Source: Bacteroidota bacterium
Lineage (GTDB): Bacteria; Bacteroidota; Bacteroidia; Flavobacteriales_F; PHOS-HE28
Direction of reading: 5' to 3'
Assembly (NCBI GenBank): GCA_023418095.1
Contig: JAEZDL010000159.1
Span: forward strand, 1-7,308
DNA length: 7,308 nucleotides
Both the position numbers and the translations under genes were made by a program. The notes beneath the pieces were generated by a model. It made no database searches, was not told the DNA's origin, and was given only the letters and a program-made list of their open reading frames with translations. Below are positions 6,052 through 7,308 of this stretch, in pieces (position 1 is the stretch's first letter; each line of letters starts with the position of its first letter).

Positions 6052-7245
6052 TTACTTGATCTCCAGATCGTAAGGCATTCTTGCCTGTACACCGAATTGC
6101 TTTTTCGCTTCCATCACTTTCTTGAACTGATCGAGGGTCTTCAGATCCTCATCGCCTAGCAATTGGGTCGCGGCCCAGGTCTTCGCGCTCGTCTCGAACT
6201 GTTCGATCAGTTCCTCGAAGAAATCCTTCTGCACCGGAAGTTCGATCCTGCGATATTCATCACCCAGTTCGGCGAGCTTGGCTGCTTCTGCGATCGCCAT
6301 TTCCAATCCGCCGACCTCATCCACCAACCCAAGTTTCTTTGCCTCCATTCCGCTCCACACACGGCCCTGGCCGATGCTGTCCACCATCGCAACATCGATC
6401 CCACGGCCTTCGGCCACCCGCTTCTTGAACGTATCGTAGATGTCATCCACGTACAGTTGCATGATGCGCAGTTCCTGATCGTCCAACGGACGGCTTACGG
6501 TGAGCATGTCGGCGTAGCGGTGTGTCTTCTCGCCATCGAAGGTGATGCCGAGCTTGTTGTTGAAGAAGCCCTGCATGTTCGGGATCATGCCGAAGACACC
6601 GATCGAACCAGTGATCGTGGTGGGTTGCGCGTAGATCTTGGTGGCCGGTGCGCTGATGTAGTAGCCGCCGCTCGCGGCCACATCGCCCATGCTCACCACG
6701 ATCGGTTTCTTCTCAGCGATCATCTTCACTTCACGCCAGATCACTTCGCTCGCCAGTGCGCTTCCACCGGGTGAATTCACGCGGAAGACCACGGCCTTGA
6801 TGTCATCATCCTCGCGGGCTTCGCGAAGCGTTTCGCCAAGACTTGTGCTTCCGATCGTACCATCGGAATTCTTGCCCGATGAGATCGAACCTTCAGCATA
6901 GATCACGGCAAGTTTGTTCTTGCTCGCCGTGGCGCCGCCTTTCTTCTCCTTCGGTGTAAAGCTGCGCGAATAATCCTTCAGGTCCACGAATTCGATCTCC
7001 TTGTCGTCCTCGTCCACCTTCAGATCCATCCGTTCACGAATGATGTCGTGCACCTCATCCAGGTATTTCGCGCCGTTGATGAAGCCCTGTTCCATCGCGG
7101 AAACATCGCTGCGCACCAGCAGACTGTCGGCGATCATGTTCAATCGATCCTGATCGATATTGCGTGCGGTGGATACGGCTGCGAGGTGCTCGCTCCAGAA
7201 GTCGCGCAGGATCATGCGGATCTGTTCACGGTTCGGTTCGCTCAT
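6052..7245 (-). CDS. sppA: Signal peptide peptidase SppA, C-terminal part of an interrupted 67K-type gene
   Basis: A 397-residue ORF covering the end of the N-terminal and all of the C-terminal S49 peptidase domain of long-form SppA, a membrane-anchored serine peptidase that degrades cleaved signal peptides. Visible: KLAVIYAEGSI (111-121), FRVNSPGGSALASEVIW (154-170), and SMGDVAASGGYYISAPA (185-201), where S192 matches the nucleophile Ser409 of the E. coli enzyme. Also TTITGSIGVFG (209-219) and GRVWSGMEAKKLGLVDEVGG (294-313). Full-length homologues are about 550-620 residues, so roughly the first 190 residues, including the membrane anchor, are missing from this ORF. The ATG at 7245 corresponds to an internal Met (MSEPNREQ; family MSxxNREQ). 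The same frame continues upstream with SppA-like sequence but is broken by TAA at 7264-7266. Purine-rich GAAGAGAAG before the ATG could allow reinitiation, but in the family these codons are simply coding (E-E-K). An intrinsic terminator follows the stop. Confidence 0.88.
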   Translation of the reverse strand: MSEPNREQIRMILRDFWSEHLAAVSTARNIDQDRLNMIADSLLVRSDVSAMEQGFINGAKYLDEVHDIIRERMDLKVDEDDKEIEFVDLKDYSRSFTPKEKKGGATASKNKLAVIYAEGSISSGKNSDGTIGSTSLGETLREAREDDDIKAVVFRVNSPGGSALASEVIWREVKMIAEKKPIVVSMGDVAASGGYYISAPATKIYAQPTTITGSIGVFGMIPNMQGFFNNKLGITFDGEKTHRYADMLTVSRPLDDQELRIMQLYVDDIYDTFKKRVAEGRGIDVAMVDSIGQGRVWSGMEAKKLGLVDEVGGLEMAIAEAAKLAELGDEYRRIELPVQKDFFEELIEQFETSAKTWAATQLLGDEDLKTLDQFKKVMEAKKQFGVQARMPYDLEIK

Positions 7246-7251
7246 CTTCTC

Positions 7252-7272
7252 TTCGGTTAACGTTTAGCCGAA
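7252..7272. other. Imperfect 21-base palindrome containing the in-frame sppA stop
   Basis: TTCGG (7252-7256) pairs with CCGAA (7268-7272), then one mismatch (7257/7267), then TAA (7258-7260) with TTA (7264-7266), around a three-base loop at 7261-7263. Eight of nine positions pair. The sppA-frame TAA stop is the inner arm. It could be a small mRNA hairpin, or the footprint of a quasi-palindrome template-switch mutation. Confidence 0.55.
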
Positions 7273-7308
7273 CGCCTTGAACTTGTTGTTGCTTCCGCGG
7301 ATCAACTG
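7264..7308 (-). pseudogene. sppA: SppA N-terminal part, 3' end before a premature stop (partial)
   Basis: The minus-strand frame is open from the right edge and encodes QLIRGSNNKFKAFG before TAA at 7264-7266. It matches the IRGSNNKFKSAVEPF stretch of the SppA N-terminal domain as I remember it from Bacteroidota, and the Y-K-SAVEPF motif of E. coli SppA, whose Lys209 is the general base. The corresponding lysine is codon 7276-7278. Frame and spacing to the downstream ORF are exact: ten codons lie between FK and MS in both E. coli SppA and here, one of them the stop. Residues SAVEP are replaced by AFG-stop-T. Neither other frame bypasses the stop, since both meet stops soon after. The rest of the N-terminal domain lies outside the window. 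Reading this as an unrelated gene end is possible but unlikely given the match. Confidence 0.72.

Noticed and set aside
5883..6092. Minus-strand ORF of 69 codons in the sppA-GH3 spacer.
   Set aside because: It runs through the sppA terminator hairpin and overlaps the sppA end. There is no family resemblance.

Overview
The window looks like ordinary chromosome from a member of the Bacteroidota, probably a Flavobacteriales-like lineage with moderately high GC (about 53% by eye). Evidence for this: start sites mostly lack Shine-Dalgarno sequences; one leader carries a degenerate form of the Bacteroidota -7 element (TAnnTTTG); and the GH3-family synthetase, SppA and deoxynucleoside kinase all carry the sequence signatures I know from this phylum. 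Nothing looks like a phage, insertion sequence, CRISPR array, tRNA or rRNA.

Layout, left to right. Bases 1-100 are AT-rich, with no gene I can support. On the minus strand lie a 100-residue three-helix membrane protein (101-403) and, 55 bp upstream of it, a lipoprotein-type copper nitrite reductase, nirK (stop at 459, preferred start at 1562). Across a divergent spacer with a perfect 18-base inverted repeat is a plus-strand VOC/PhnB-like protein (1709-2146). It converges on the next unit across a tract of twelve degenerate heptamers (2147-2229).

From 2242 to 5835 is a minus-strand block, read GH3-family acyl-acid-amido synthetase, exported beta-propeller-like protein (4-bp ATGA overlap), then deoxynucleoside kinase and GyrI-like ligand-binding protein (15 bp apart). 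A 76-bp gap with a candidate promoter separates the two pairs. A strong intrinsic terminator (6008-6033) insulates this block from the last gene, a 67K-type signal peptide peptidase SppA that runs off the right edge.

The most notable observation is at the right edge. The sppA reading frame continues upstream of its apparent ATG (7245) into sequence that still matches the SppA N-terminal domain, including the probable catalytic lysine, but an in-frame TAA at 7264-7266 interrupts it. The stop sits inside an imperfect 21-base palindrome. Either this is a nonsense-inactivated or split sppA, or the sequence is wrong there. Other points: GATC occurs about 160 times by hand count against about 28 expected, the NirK has unusual substitutions around its copper sites, and the heptamer tract is a likely variable locus. 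Apart from these, the gene content is housekeeping and I see no clear new multi-gene system.
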